Positions 8,371-17,989 are shown, numbered from the stretch's first letter. The stretch: 39,712 nt of DNA from Acidobacteriaceae bacterium (GCA_003165795.1 PMWW01000180.1:5966-45677); one strand, 5' to 3'. Notes: generated by a model not told the origin, from the letters alone. A program made the numbers and translations.

Positions 8371-10074
8371 ATGACCAGAAGTAAAGTTATGATTGTGGGC
8401 TCGTCCATGCTAGCCGTGGGCGTGCTCCTACTTTGTGCCCTGCCAATGTCTGCGCAGGACAACAATACGTACATCAACCATGCGACGAGGTTTGGGATTT
8501 CGCCTCCGCTTCGGGACTTGGCCAAGCTGCCTCAGTCCCCGCACTACGGCTTTCACGAAGCTAACCCAGTTCGCCGTGTTCCGAAACGCGCCATCGGAGC
8601 GGTAGTGGATCCGGTGGAACAGAGCAGCCGTCCCGCTTCGGGAGTGGCTTATGGCATCGGCGCCAATTTACTCGGAGTGGGTCACGGCTTCCCGGGCTAC
8701 AGCGTTCCTGACGCTCCACCCGATACCACCATGGCAGTCGGCGATACCCAGATCGTACAGTGGGTCAACGTCTCCTACACGGTCTGCTCGAAGACTTCGC
8801 CCTACACCTGCGGGCCATCCATCGAGGGCAACACGCTTTGGAGCAGCCTCGGCGGGATTTGTGCCAGCAATAACGATGGTGACATCATCGCGCAGTGGGA
8901 CGTACAGGCCCATCGTTGGCTGCTGTCGCAGAACATCTTCACTGGGAGCTACGGAGTTTGCGTCGCTATTTCCACCAGTCCCGATGCCACTGGCACCTAC
9001 TACCTCTATGAGTTTCCCGTGGTAAACAGCGGTTTCCCCGACTATCCCAAGTGGGGCGTCTGGACCGCCAATTACGGCGAGACCTGGAACAACTTCGGTC
9101 CTGGCGGCAGCGGCTTCCGGGGACCGGTATTGTGCGCCTACAACCGCACCAAGATGTTGGTAGGCGACCAGACGGCAGAACAGATTTGCCACCAGTACAC
9201 GGCTAGCGAGGACAGCCTGCTGCCCGCCGACCGCGATTCGCCAATCGCTCCTCCCGCCGGCGAGGACCAGTTCGCTATCGGCAGCGTCGGCGACGTAGAC
9301 AACTCCCATCTGTCGCTGTACTCAGTACACGTCAACGACCTGAACGACTGGACGCAGGGCGCCACCTTCACTGGCGATAACAACTCGCAACTGTTGACCG
9401 TTGCTACCTACGATCCTTCCTGCAACGGCGCTTACGGCGGCGATTGCGTTCCGCAAAAAGGTATCAGCGACTTAGACGACTCCCTAGGCGATCGCCTGAT
9501 GTACCGTTTTGCTTATTGGGAGGACCAACCGCTTCCCAACGTCAACGCCACTCCGCCCTTGCCGCTGCCCGCGCAGCACTGGCTGGTGAACTTCGACGTG
9601 ACCGCTTCGGGTGGCAACATCGGCCCGCGGTGGATGGAAATCACCGCCCCGATCCGGGCCGTACCGCCTACCTCTCTCACTGTGTTCCAGCAGGGTACCT
9701 ACGCTCCCGACGGGAACTGGCGCTGGATGGGTTCGCTGGCTAGGGACAAGATGGGCGACATCCTGCTCGGTTACAGCGTGTCTTGCGGAAGCACCTGTCC
9801 CGGCGGCACCAACGGCGGAGTTTATCCGTCGGTGTACATCGCTGGACGCCAAGTCAACGACCCGGTGGGCCTTGGCAATTTGGAAGCAGAGACCCTGGTT
9901 GTTGCCGGCAGCGGTTCGCAGCCTGACACCGCCAATCGTTGGGGCGACTACAGCTCCATGCGCATTGATCAGGACGGTTGCACCTTCTGGTACACCCAGG
10001 AGTTCTACATGGTCACCGAGACCTTCGACTGGAGCACGCAGATCAATTCAGCGAAGTTCTCAAACTGCCAGTAA
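8371..10074 (+). CDS. Large secreted protein, possibly beta-propeller
   Basis: A 567-residue protein with a signal peptide (SKVMIVGSSMLAVGVLLLCALPMSAQ, cleavage after AQ or nearby). The mature part is rich in Trp, Tyr, Gly and Asp and has several Cys pairs. Repeated strand-turn patterns (NGDIIAQWDVQAHRWLLSQN-like and NWRWMGSLARDKMGDILLGYS) suggest a beta-propeller, though no named family or catalytic motif is recognised. ATG 8371 is chosen because AAGGAG lies 10 nt upstream and the signal peptide then starts correctly; ATG 8362 and the open frame from 8299 are alternatives. It is monocistronic and ends at a strong terminator. Function unknown; exported or surface role inferred. Confidence 0.8.
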   Translation: MTRSKVMIVGSSMLAVGVLLLCALPMSAQDNNTYINHATRFGISPPLRDLAKLPQSPHYGFHEANPVRRVPKRAIGAVVDPVEQSSRPASGVAYGIGANLLGVGHGFPGYSVPDAPPDTTMAVGDTQIVQWVNVSYTVCSKTSPYTCGPSIEGNTLWSSLGGICASNNDGDIIAQWDVQAHRWLLSQNIFTGSYGVCVAISTSPDATGTYYLYEFPVVNSGFPDYPKWGVWTANYGETWNNFGPGGSGFRGPVLCAYNRTKMLVGDQTAEQICHQYTASEDSLLPADRDSPIAPPAGEDQFAIGSVGDVDNSHLSLYSVHVNDLNDWTQGATFTGDNNSQLLTVATYDPSCNGAYGGDCVPQKGISDLDDSLGDRLMYRFAYWEDQPLPNVNATPPLPLPAQHWLVNFDVTASGGNIGPRWMEITAPIRAVPPTSLTVFQQGTYAPDGNWRWMGSLARDKMGDILLGYSVSCGSTCPGGTNGGVYPSVYIAGRQVNDPVGLGNLEAETLVVAGSGSQPDTANRWGDYSSMRIDQDGCTFWYTQEFYMVTETFDWSTQINSAKFSNCQ

Positions 10075-10130
10075 CTCTGGCGCTTCCGGGTCACACGGCC
10101 CGCGGGAAGTAGCAACCTGAAAAGCTGAAT

Positions 10131-10164
10131 GGGGCATCCTGGTAACGGGATGCCCCATTTTTTT
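10131..10164 (+). terminator. Rho-independent terminator
   Basis: A 9-bp GC-rich perfect stem GGGGCATCC/GGATGCCCC (10131-10139 and 10148-10156) with an 8-nt loop is followed by a run of seven T. It is the clearest intrinsic terminator in the window and closes the secreted-protein gene. Confidence 0.9.
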
Positions 10165-10180
10165 CACGGTTAGAACCTAA

Positions 10181-10200
10181 AGGGAAAACTCTGATCAAGT
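10181..10200. repeat. Solitary terminus of the 1135/4869 repeat subfamily
   Basis: This stretch matches the left terminus of the element at 4869 (AGGGAAACTCTGATTAAG) with small differences. No partner terminus or hairpins follow, so it looks like a decayed half element. Confidence 0.4.
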
Positions 10201-10245
10201 TGCTGTTCAGGTAGGGCCGGCCTAAGAAGAACTCTTCCCCGAACT

Positions 10246-10476
10246 CTATTTACTGCTGTTTAAGCTACCGGCTGGATCAAAAACGCGGTGCACAACTCGC
10301 GTGCTTCGACGCCTTTCCATCGGCTGACAAATGTGCCTTACCTCTAACTGGGCCAGGTCCATTGCACGATAAGCACGGGCAACCGTCAAATAGCAAAGCT
10401 TGCAAATCGAATCTAGTGTCCCATCTTGGTTCGGACGGTGTGCGTATTGACGGTCAGCTGGCGATTCTGTTCCCAT
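10246..10476 (-). CDS. Small CxxC protein, probably zinc-binding
   Basis: A short protein of 76 residues if it starts at ATG 10476, which has AGGGA a few bases upstream; ATG 10494 would add six residues. It contains HRPNQDGTLDSICKLC followed by a helix and HIC. I recall short acidobacterial hypothetical proteins with a similar Cys pattern, but this could not be checked. The two clustered Cys plus a later His/Cys could bind zinc. No partner gene is evident. The 10165-10786 gap otherwise shows only the NikR upstream region. Confidence 0.5.
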   Translation of the reverse strand: MGTESPADRQYAHRPNQDGTLDSICKLCYLTVARAYRAMDLAQLEVRHICQPMERRRSTRVVHRVFDPAGSLNSSK

Positions 10477-10786
10477 TCTCTTCCCTCGGCTCATTCTTGA
10501 CGGGCTTGTTGCTGGCGCATCGACTGCGGGCTAGGCAACGCTACTCTATTATCCGGCTGCAGCGCAATCAATAATATAGTGACCTGTTCGCCGGCAATGC
10601 CCGTCTGATCGACCGCGAAGCTTTCAACTCGCTTGGACGTCTAATGGGAAGCTACAAAGTCAACTCGCTAGGGTGATGTACCACGCCCTGCCGAGCAAGC
10701 CCGTGGGCGCCCGCCGCGCGTAGCCTGATCGTACTACATGCTACTATTTGCCTTTTGGATGTAATTCTTGTCTGGGAGTTTTCCCT

Positions 10787-11257
10787 ATGAGTACCCTCAG
10801 CCGTATCGGCGTCGCACTCGATTCCAGCCTGCTGGAGCGGTTTGACCACTACATCGCCGCGCAAGGCCACAACAACCGCTCCGAGGCGTTTCGCGACCTC
10901 ATTCGCGATCGGCTGAACGCGTCGCGTCTGCTATCGCCCAAGGCGTTGGTCGTGGGCACCGTGACTCTCATTTACGATCATCACTCCCGGCTTCTGCCGG
11001 AGAAGCTGATGGAGTTGCAGCACCAGTATCACGAAGTCATCATCTCCACCGTACATTCCCACCTTGACCATGATATGTGCCTGGAAGTCGTGGTGGTCAA
11101 GGGCCGGCTCGGAGAGGTACAGGAATTGTCCGATCGCCTGATCGGCATCAAAGGTGTGCAGCACGGCAAGCTGGTCATGAGTTCTCCAGACGCCTATCTG
11201 CCACCGCCCGACCAGCACCCAAACCCACATCCACCCAAGCATCGGCACTCACACTAG
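10787..11257 (+). CDS. nikR: NikR-type nickel-responsive transcriptional regulator
   Basis: A 156-residue regulator starting at ATG 10787, with GGGAG 8 nt upstream. Residues 1-48 form the ribbon-helix-helix DNA-binding domain (LSRIGVALDSSLLERFD, NRSEAFRDLIRDRL). Residues from about 55 form the ACT-like nickel domain. The high-affinity Ni ligands of E. coli NikR (His76, His87, His89, Cys95) align with His79, His90, His92 and Cys98 here, so nickel sensing should be intact. An unusual His/Pro-rich tail (PNPHPPKHRHSH) ends the protein and could bind extra metal. No nickel transporter lies beside it. The nearest nickel enzyme is the hydrogenase on the minus strand, whose operon starts about 18 kb away; a regulatory link is plausible but not shown. 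Confidence 0.93.
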   Translation: MSTLSRIGVALDSSLLERFDHYIAAQGHNNRSEAFRDLIRDRLNASRLLSPKALVVGTVTLIYDHHSRLLPEKLMELQHQYHEVIISTVHSHLDHDMCLEVVVVKGRLGEVQELSDRLIGIKGVQHGKLVMSSPDAYLPPPDQHPNPHPPKHRHSH

Positions 11258-11539
11258 CAACCTATATTTCCCCGCGATTCGGCGGCCCACCAATTTGGTC
11301 ATTGCGGGACGGCCGGTCGAGAGAGAGAATAATCCTTCTTCCAAACCCATGGCTGCAGTCGAAATGCGCCCAGCCCACTTCGCCGACTGCTGCCTATCGG
11401 AGGAATCATGTTCTTGACTGGCCGGCCGAACTGGAGCAGTGACGGACGCCGTGCCTGCCCGGCGGGTTGAAAGGGCTTATCCCAGCGCGGGTGTCAGATG
11501 CAGTTTCTGTTCCACTGCGCACGCTTCCCACGCGAACGA

Positions 11540-12124
11540 CTAAGGCGAGCTGTGGGACTGGCTGTTCCTCTCTTCCAGCGACTCCAGCTTGTCCGACAAC
11601 ACCGCCAGCTCCTGGGCCATCAAATAAATCTGTCGCTGCACCACGTCGACCGCAGCAGCCGTCTCGGCCACCGCGTTGAGTGCAGACTTGTCGAAGCTAA
11701 TCGACGGCCCTATAAACCAATTAAGCACCCGGCGAGTACATTGCTGGAATACATTCAACATCCGTCCGAGAAATCCTTCCCGACTGGGGCCGGCTGCAAA
11801 ATGGGCGAGTATTGTCTCGCACTCGGCAAGGCTTCGCCGCAACTCTGAAAGCGAGTGGCGTTCCGCCAGCAGTGAGGGAGGATCAATTCGTGTGGCAACA
11901 AATACTTTGCGTTCCGGGCCCATCGTTCGGTACATGTTTCCGGCGGAATTCTGCTCGCCTGCTGCAGTCTGCGGGGCGGCCTTGGCAAATCCAGGGTCCT
12001 CGGCTAACTGCAGCGTAACCGCTGATTCCGGATGAATCCGCAAGGCACTTCGCAGCCTGGCCATCACCTGTTCTAACGGCTCGCGGTCCGAAATTTGAAA
12101 ATTGCGCGGTAATTCAAATGGCAT
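11540..12124 (-). CDS. Hypothetical protein, possibly linked to polysaccharide synthesis
   Basis: A protein of 194 residues from ATG 12124 (the open frame reaches 12286, but the extra N-terminus lacks a good start). The N-terminal half has EPLEQVMARLRSALRIHP. The C-terminal half is helical, with a WFIGPSISFDKSALNAVAETAAAVDVV segment and a coiled coil ending in DKLESLEER. Similar helical tails occur in acidobacterial proteins encoded with glycosyl- or methyltransferases, and a glycosyltransferase gene starts divergently 265 bp away. That is context only; no domain is recognised. The preceding gap 11258-11539 shows no gene. Confidence 0.6.
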   Translation of the reverse strand: MPFELPRNFQISDREPLEQVMARLRSALRIHPESAVTLQLAEDPGFAKAAPQTAAGEQNSAGNMYRTMGPERKVFVATRIDPPSLLAERHSLSELRRSLAECETILAHFAAGPSREGFLGRMLNVFQQCTRRVLNWFIGPSISFDKSALNAVAETAAAVDVVQRQIYLMAQELAVLSDKLESLEERNSQSHSSP

Positions 12125-12388
12125 CCGCTTGACTCTTTTAGCTGAATACGCGCCATTTGCGGCTAAGATCGTTAGAGTAGCACACTCATTGTCCACCGGC
12201 GCGGCGGCCCGTACACTGGTGTCGAGGGAGACACCGCACGGCGGCTTGCACACCAGGTAAGGAAGCTCAAGAGCGGGATAGCGCAAACTGGAAGTTTACC
12301 CAGCTCGCCGTCGCGTTGTGGGCCATGCGATAAACGAGCGGCGGTTGTCGGGAAACCGCCCGCGAGACATCCGGAGGACCACCGATTT

Positions 12389-14497
12389 GTGAAGACTATC
12401 AGGCAAAGCTGGATCGGAAAGCAGCTTAATCTTCTCAACATTACGCGACTAATTGCGAACTCCGGAATCTTCGATCGAGAATGGTATCGGGCTCTATATC
12501 CCGACGTGAAAGGGACTGGAGCTTTATGGCACTACGTTACACGTGGAGGAATTCAGGGCCGCAAACCCCATCCATTATTCGAAGGTGGATGGTATCTAAG
12601 TCAAAATCCCGACGTGGCCCGGAGTCGCGTAAATCCCCTCGCTCATTATCTGCTGCGGGGCGCTGCTGAAGGCCGCGATCCCAATCCTTTTTTCGACAGT
12701 GATTGGTATTTGCAGCAATATGCCGACGTAGCGACGGCCAATCTAAACCCACTGTCGCATTACATTTTGCATGGTGCCGCGGAAGGCCGTAACCCCTCGC
12801 TTCAATTTGATGCTCAAGCGTATGCCCGGGAACAACTGGGTGGGGACCCCGTGGGCACCAATCCGCTTATTCACTTCATTCAGCATGGTTGGGGTCTCGC
12901 AAAACGAAAGGCCCCCGGCAGCCCGGGTCATCCTAGGCGCCGGCAAATCGCCCCCTCGGAACTAGCAAAGGACGATACCCGAGCACCGACTGTTCTAGAG
13001 GCGACGGACACTCCGCACATGACGGTGGGACCGGAAGAGTTTATCGCTGCCGGAAAATCGGCCTGGGATGCCTACGGTTCCAGTCGGTTGCGGCAGCTAC
13101 TTGCATCCACCGCCCGCCTTGGAGTTACTCAAGTACCAAATCCTGAGGTATCTATTCTCCTGGTACTTTTCAACCGGGCCCATCTTAGTCTGATGTGTCT
13201 CGAGTCGATTATCAAGAACGCAGATGTTCCTTATGAGTTGATTGTCGTTGACAACAACTCGACCGACGATACCTCGTACCTTCTCGACCACTTAGACGGA
13301 GCACGGGTTGTTAGCAACCAGACAAATCTGGGGTTCGGGACTGCGTGCATGCAGGCGGCCCACCTCGCTCGAAGCGAATATCTCTGCTTCCTTAACAATG
13401 ATGCATTGCTAATGCCAGGTAGCCTTAGCGCCGCGGTCCGCAATTTTCATCGCGACCCCATGGTTGGTGCGGTTGGCGGCAAGCTCTTGTTTTCCGATGG
13501 AAGGCTACAGGAAGCAGGATGCATTTTATGGAGCGATGCGACCGCGTGGGGCCTAGGCCGCAACCATGATCCGGACCTACCGGAGTTCAACTTTAGACGG
13601 TTGGTTGATTACTGCTCGGGAGCATTTCTAGTAACGCGCGGTAAGTTATTCAGCGAAAGTGGCGGCTTTGATTCGATTTATCAGCCGGCTTACTATGAAG
13701 ACACGGATTACTGTATTTCCCTGTGGTCCGCAGGCTATAGGGTAGTCTACGAACCAAGGGCTGTCATCGCACATTACGAATCGGCATCATCTGAAGGTCC
13801 TGATAAAGCTAAGAGTCTCATTGCGCACAATCAAGAAGGGTTTGCAGCAAAGTGGAAAGACTTTCTTCGTGGCCAGTACTTCCGGGTGGGCGATAACATA
13901 CTCTCGGCCCGCGTGTCGGTTAGAGCAGAGGGCAAGCGCGTCCTGTATATCACAGACGGGGTTGCCGATTCGAAGGTGGGCAGCGGCGACCCGCGGGCCG
14001 GCAACGTGCTTAACGGGTTGGTGATGCTCGGCCATCAGGTGACTTGCCTTACGGAAGAACGATGTGCAAGATTGCCCCACCTTCTTCCTTCAGAAATTGA
14101 GTTTCGCGACGGAGACTTGTGCGACCGCCTGCTGATTGAAGATTGGCGCCATTTCGACGTGGTGTGGTGTACTCGGCCCGCGGCAATCAGCCACCTTATT
14201 CAGTGGGGTTTCCATTGGTGCGATTCTCGTCCGCGAATTGTCTACGAAATCGCGGCTGGGTATGCGAATCGCGACCTGCGGGACGAGTCGGCGAGCAGCC
14301 TGTGGGATGCGGTCGATCCTCTTCTTGCCGATGCCTGCGATATCGTCTTAGTCAGTTCACAAGCGGAAGCTGATGCCCTGCGTCGTTCCGGATTATCGAA
14401 GGTTGGCATTTTGTCATCCAGCATTAGTGCGGCGTCGCCCCATGCGACCACCGATCAAGAGAGATTTCTGCAGGCGCTTGCCGGAGTAATTGGTTAG
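12389..14497 (+). CDS. Modular family-2 glycosyltransferase with N-terminal WYL/NPLxHY repeats
   Basis: A 702-residue protein starting at GTG 12389, with GGAGGA 10 nt upstream. Residues about 28-165 hold four copies of a unit reading FDxxWYLxxxxDV...NPLxHYxxxGxxEGRxP, common at the front of bacterial polysaccharide glycosyltransferases. Residues about 252-500 form a GT-A (GT2) domain with VSILLVLFNR, VVDNNSTDD (about 287), LNNDAL (about 334, DxD-like) and EDTDYC (about 435). The C-terminal 190 residues resemble the N-terminal Rossmann half of a GT-B enzyme and lack the usual second half. It likely acts in O-antigen or exopolysaccharide assembly. The acceptor and sugar are unknown. Confidence 0.88.
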   Translation: MKTIRQSWIGKQLNLLNITRLIANSGIFDREWYRALYPDVKGTGALWHYVTRGGIQGRKPHPLFEGGWYLSQNPDVARSRVNPLAHYLLRGAAEGRDPNPFFDSDWYLQQYADVATANLNPLSHYILHGAAEGRNPSLQFDAQAYAREQLGGDPVGTNPLIHFIQHGWGLAKRKAPGSPGHPRRRQIAPSELAKDDTRAPTVLEATDTPHMTVGPEEFIAAGKSAWDAYGSSRLRQLLASTARLGVTQVPNPEVSILLVLFNRAHLSLMCLESIIKNADVPYELIVVDNNSTDDTSYLLDHLDGARVVSNQTNLGFGTACMQAAHLARSEYLCFLNNDALLMPGSLSAAVRNFHRDPMVGAVGGKLLFSDGRLQEAGCILWSDATAWGLGRNHDPDLPEFNFRRLVDYCSGAFLVTRGKLFSESGGFDSIYQPAYYEDTDYCISLWSAGYRVVYEPRAVIAHYESASSEGPDKAKSLIAHNQEGFAAKWKDFLRGQYFRVGDNILSARVSVRAEGKRVLYITDGVADSKVGSGDPRAGNVLNGLVMLGHQVTCLTEERCARLPHLLPSEIEFRDGDLCDRLLIEDWRHFDVVWCTRPAAISHLIQWGFHWCDSRPRIVYEIAAGYANRDLRDESASSLWDAVDPLLADACDIVLVSSQAEADALRRSGLSKVGILSSSISAASPHATTDQERFLQALAGVIG

Positions 14498-14638
14498 AGT
14501 TTCCCGCCGATGCCGTCATTTCTCCCATGATTATTTCAATCGCGGCGCATGGATCGCCCTTTAATGCCCAGGTAGTTGATTGTATGGCGGAGAGACAGGG
14601 ATTCGAATTGTGAATAGCTCAACATTCATAACAATCGG

Positions 14639-14674
14639 CTGAAGCTGGTGGCACCGTCTGAAGCTGATCGCACC
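14639..14674. repeat. Short tandem repeats, possible IS21-family end remnant
   Basis: CTGAAGCTGGTGGCACC (14639-14655) is followed 19 bp on by CTGAAGCTGATCGCACC (14658-14674). Multiple short direct repeats of this kind occur at the ends of IS21-family elements. No istA or istB fragment was recognised nearby. The rest of the gap 14498-15113 shows only short, unconvincing frames. Confidence 0.3.
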
Positions 14675-15113
14675 CCATCGCAGAGTTACTTTGACCGCGG
14701 CGTGACCGCATGACCGCGGAAGTTCGATGGCAATATGTGAGGGCATCAGGCTTATCAAGCAATTTCAAAATCATCTTGAACTCCCTACAAGGGGTAATAC
14801 CCATGCTGGATGAACGGCGTTCGTTCAAGGCCCGAACCGCCGAGGCCCTGGAGCAGGCGGTCACCCCAGGCTCTTCCTTGCATCACCCCAGACAATGCGC
14901 GTTCCTGGTTCCGTCACTGCGGAATATACTATACACCTTGATTGAAAATGCTCTAGAGCCCGAGAATCGAAGGTTGCGTTGAGATACCGTGGGCCTTGCG
15001 TATCTCCGAGATCAAGATTGGCTAAAGCCTTAAGTCTCCTTGTAGTCCAACGCACACAGCACAATCATTTTGAGCACTACTACTGCCCAGGCTATTCTGA
15101 TGCACACCACCAC

Positions 15114-16535
15114 TTAGAACGGACCTCCCAATGCAAGATAAAGGTCGATGCGATTGGCGATGAGTTCGTACCGCAAATACGTCTCCGCCGTCTGAGTTGC
15201 CAACACTACGCTTTCCAGTTGCAACACTGGCGAGAGATCGGTCTGACCTACGTCATACTTCACTTTTCCCAAGTTGAGCGCATCCTCGGTACTTTTCAAA
15301 GCCTCAGCCGCATCCTTCTCCTGATCCTTAAGGTAGCGCTCGTTGGTGAGAGTTACCTCCACATCATCGAAGGCCTGCAATAGAGTCTGACCGTAGAGCG
15401 CCAGCGCCGCCTTCTGGTTTTGGTTGGCAATTTTCACCTGCGCTTGGAGATAGCCGCCGGTATAAAGCGGTGCCAGCAGGTCGGCCCCAGCCGTCCAAAC
15501 CCAGGGACGAAACTTGAGGTCTTGGTAAATCTCATTGGTGAGGTAACCGCCGGCGCCGTTCAGAGCGAACGACGGCAGCCGCGCCGCCTGCGCCGCCTGC
15601 ACAAGGTGAAAGGCGGCGTTGAAGGTATGCTGCGCCGCCAGAATGTCGGGACGGCGCTCCAGCAATTGCGACGGCAGACCGGCAGGAACCGGCGGCGGCA
15701 GGGCGGTGAGGGCGCTGGCGGTCTTGATTTCGCCCGCCGGATAACGGCCCACCAGCACTTCCAATCCGCGTATGACTTGCAGGTAGGCATTGCTGACCTG
15801 CGCCAGTTGGGCTTGCGATTGCGCAAGCTGCGCCTGCGCGAAGTCTACTTGCTGTTGCTCGGCGTTGCCTACCTGGAATTGGGCAATGGTAACGTCAAGC
15901 AGTTGCTGGTCAACTAGAACATCTTCCTGCGCGTACCTCTGCAGCACTAGGGTACAAGTCGCCAGATACCACAACTTCGCCGTGGCCGCAGCCAGCGACA
16001 TGCGCGCCCACTGGTAATCAGACTCGGTTGCCGCCATACCTTGTTTGGCAGCCGCCGTCTGGGAGCGGATCTTCGCCCAAACGTCCAATTCCCACGACAC
16101 ACTGCCCAGCAGGCTCGAAGCATTGAAGTTTCCTCTAGTCTGCCCTTGGGCATTCTTTTGGTGGAAGCGGCCCAGGTACTTGGCTTCCCCCGCGACGGCG
16201 ATGAGAGGCATCATCTGAGCGTGTACTTCGGTCACCACGCTGGCTGCCACCTGGATGCGGGTCGCCGCGGCCTTCAGGTCAAGATTGTTCTGGATGGCTT
16301 CGGCGACGACGGCCTCCATTTGCGGATCGTTGAAACTTTTCAGCCATCCTGTTTCCACCGGAGCGGGACTCGTGCCCTGGCTGGTCCATTGGTCCGGGAC
16401 CTTAGTAGCGGGCGGTAGCGAGTTCTTCACCGTCTCCGTGGTCGATGGCGGCTTCTTCACCGCACAAGCGCAGAGCAGCAGCGTCGCGCAAATCCCTAGC
16501 GCCAGTGTTGTTCGGAAGCTCATGCTTGCGTTCAC
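15114..16535 (-). CDS. TolC/NodT-type outer-membrane efflux lipoprotein
   Basis: A 473-residue outer-membrane factor. GTG 16535 is preceded by GGAGG, and the signal peptide ends in a lipobox with the likely lipidated Cys24. The body has the two-fold OEP repeat: long helices such as DLKAAATRIQVAASVV and QAQLAQSQAQLAQVSNAY, the LLERRPDILAAQHTFNAA segment typical of NodT proteins, and YLRYELIANRIDLYLALGG at the end. It would form the trimeric channel of a tripartite export system. It lies 15 bp downstream of the adaptor gene in a probable four-gene operon that contains no recognisable pump. Confidence 0.93.
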   Translation of the reverse strand: MNASMSFRTTLALGICATLLLCACAVKKPPSTTETVKNSLPPATKVPDQWTSQGTSPAPVETGWLKSFNDPQMEAVVAEAIQNNLDLKAAATRIQVAASVVTEVHAQMMPLIAVAGEAKYLGRFHQKNAQGQTRGNFNASSLLGSVSWELDVWAKIRSQTAAAKQGMAATESDYQWARMSLAAATAKLWYLATCTLVLQRYAQEDVLVDQQLLDVTIAQFQVGNAEQQQVDFAQAQLAQSQAQLAQVSNAYLQVIRGLEVLVGRYPAGEIKTASALTALPPPVPAGLPSQLLERRPDILAAQHTFNAAFHLVQAAQAARLPSFALNGAGGYLTNEIYQDLKFRPWVWTAGADLLAPLYTGGYLQAQVKIANQNQKAALALYGQTLLQAFDDVEVTLTNERYLKDQEKDAAEALKSTEDALNLGKVKYDVGQTDLSPVLQLESVVLATQTAETYLRYELIANRIDLYLALGGPF

Positions 16536-16550
16536 CCTATCCTCCGGGTC

Positions 16551-17774
16551 TCAATAGCCAGTGAAGACAAAATTGGTCCAGGTGTACCAGCGCATGATGA
16601 CCCGCCGGATGATAAAAAGCTCTTTCCAGTCTTCACCCTGAATCGATATCCAGCCGTTGGTGCCGATGGGCAGGATGGTGTCCTTGAATTTGTCTTCGAG
16701 GTTAAGGATCACGTACATGCGATCAGGAAAGGCCGGCTCGTAAGCTCGCTTCAGACGGCCTTCGGCGTAAAGTGCCCCGGAACCGGTGGCTCGCTCGACC
16801 GCCAGCACGCGGGCGTGCAGGATCTTGCCGGGAAGAGCAGGGGTCGCCACCTCGGCTTCGGCGCCGGGCTTCACGACGTTGACGTAGTTCTGCATGACGG
16901 TCACAACCAGCAAGGGCTTGGTCCGTTGGCCGATAAAGGCCATCACCGGCCCTATCGAGACCATGGTTCCGGGCTGCAGCGTGACCTGAGTTACATAACC
17001 ATCGTCGGGGGCGATGATCGTAGTCTGGTCCACGCTCCATTGCGCGCCCGTGACTTCGGCATTCAGACCACTCAGTATGTCCGGCTGAATCTTGATGGCT
17101 TCCTGCTGCGCGGTTTGCGCCTGTACCAGTTGGGCCTGGGCGGCGGCCAGTTGTTGCTTCTGCGCTGCCATTTGCTGATTTTGGGCTGCCACCTGATCGG
17201 TCAGAGACTTTACGTCAGTCTCATAACGCTCGACTTCGAACAGGCTGCCGGCGTTCTTGCTTTTCAGCTCTGTGTATTCCTTTAAGCGGGTCCTGGCCAG
17301 GTTGAGTTGCGATTCGGTGGCGCCGATGGCGGCTTGCGTAGCCTTTATCTGCGCTTCCACAGCTTGCACTTGTGCGCTGGCTGAATTCACCGTTTGCGTG
17401 GTTTGGAGAATAGCGGTCGAAGTTCTGATCTCGGCCTCGGCATAGGCGGATTGAGCATGGTGCAGTTGGTCCACATAAGGTTGCGGATCCATTCTGAACA
17501 GGACCTCACCTTTTTTCACGAAGCTGTCATCTTTAACATCCACCTCGGTGACTTTGCCTGGCACACGAGCTTCAATCTGGGTGGTCAGACCGGAAACGGT
17601 CGTACCGATGGAAAAAGGCTGGGTATAGTTCATTCCGAACAAAACAACCAGTAGGCCGATGAAGCCCACCGCTCCGACTAGAATCTGCGCCAGAAGATTG
17701 AACGGCAGCACGCGAAACTTGATAAACACAAGGTAGAGGCCGACGCAGTACACTACCGCCAGAAAGGCAATCAT
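16551..17774 (-). CDS. HlyD/EmrA-type membrane fusion protein (YibH-like)
   Basis: A 407-residue adaptor with two N-terminal hydrophobic segments (about residues 2-19 and 26-48), then a biotinyl-lipoyl-like half motif (VSGLTTQIEARVPGKVTEVDVKDDSFVKKGEVLFRMDPQPY). A long Ala/Gln-rich coiled-coil hairpin follows (about 100-225), then the second lipoyl half (IIAPDDGYVTQVTLQPGTMVSIG) and a beta-barrel domain. The two-helix start and a DUF3302 neighbour match the E. coli yibH/yibI arrangement. It would bridge the inner membrane to the OMF encoded downstream. The start codon overlaps the previous stop by 4 bp. Confidence 0.92.
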   Translation of the reverse strand: MIAFLAVVYCVGLYLVFIKFRVLPFNLLAQILVGAVGFIGLLVVLFGMNYTQPFSIGTTVSGLTTQIEARVPGKVTEVDVKDDSFVKKGEVLFRMDPQPYVDQLHHAQSAYAEAEIRTSTAILQTTQTVNSASAQVQAVEAQIKATQAAIGATESQLNLARTRLKEYTELKSKNAGSLFEVERYETDVKSLTDQVAAQNQQMAAQKQQLAAAQAQLVQAQTAQQEAIKIQPDILSGLNAEVTGAQWSVDQTTIIAPDDGYVTQVTLQPGTMVSIGPVMAFIGQRTKPLLVVTVMQNYVNVVKPGAEAEVATPALPGKILHARVLAVERATGSGALYAEGRLKRAYEPAFPDRMYVILNLEDKFKDTILPIGTNGWISIQGEDWKELFIIRRVIMRWYTWTNFVFTGY

Positions 17775-17989
17775 TGAGCCACCCCCAGGCGCTGCGCCAG
17801 TTCGCGGTATTGGCCTTCCACTACAGTGAGGCGCTGTGAGGTTTCCGCCAGGGCCTTCTTAATCGTCGCGTAGTCGGCCGGTCCCGTGGGAGCGGCGTTT
17901 CCGGCCTTTAGTCGGTCTTTCTCACGATTCTTCTGATCGAGGTATCGCAAGACCAGCACATAGCAGATAACCAGTATTGCGACTAGCAT
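17771..17989 (-). CDS. Small membrane-anchored coiled-coil protein
   Basis: A 72-residue protein with one N-terminal helix (LVAILVICYVLVLRYL). A charged linker and a predicted coiled coil follow (TIKKALAETSQRLTVVEGQYRELAQRLG). It overlaps the DUF3302 gene upstream by 7 bp and the HlyD gene downstream by 4 bp, so its synthesis is tightly coupled to both. The layout resembles phage-shock PspB-like or small accessory subunits of export complexes. I do not assign a family. Confidence 0.75.
   Translation of the reverse strand: MLVAILVICYVLVLRYLDQKNREKDRLKAGNAAPTGPADYATIKKALAETSQRLTVVEGQYRELAQRLGVAQ

Noticed and set aside
14710-14982. 90-codon plus-strand frame after the glycosyltransferase
   Set aside because: No ribosome-binding site, no family and no coding-like pattern; it overlaps possible IS-end repeats.
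16815-17285. 156-codon plus-strand frame
   Set aside because: Antisense to the HlyD adaptor coding region; composition of a shadow frame.
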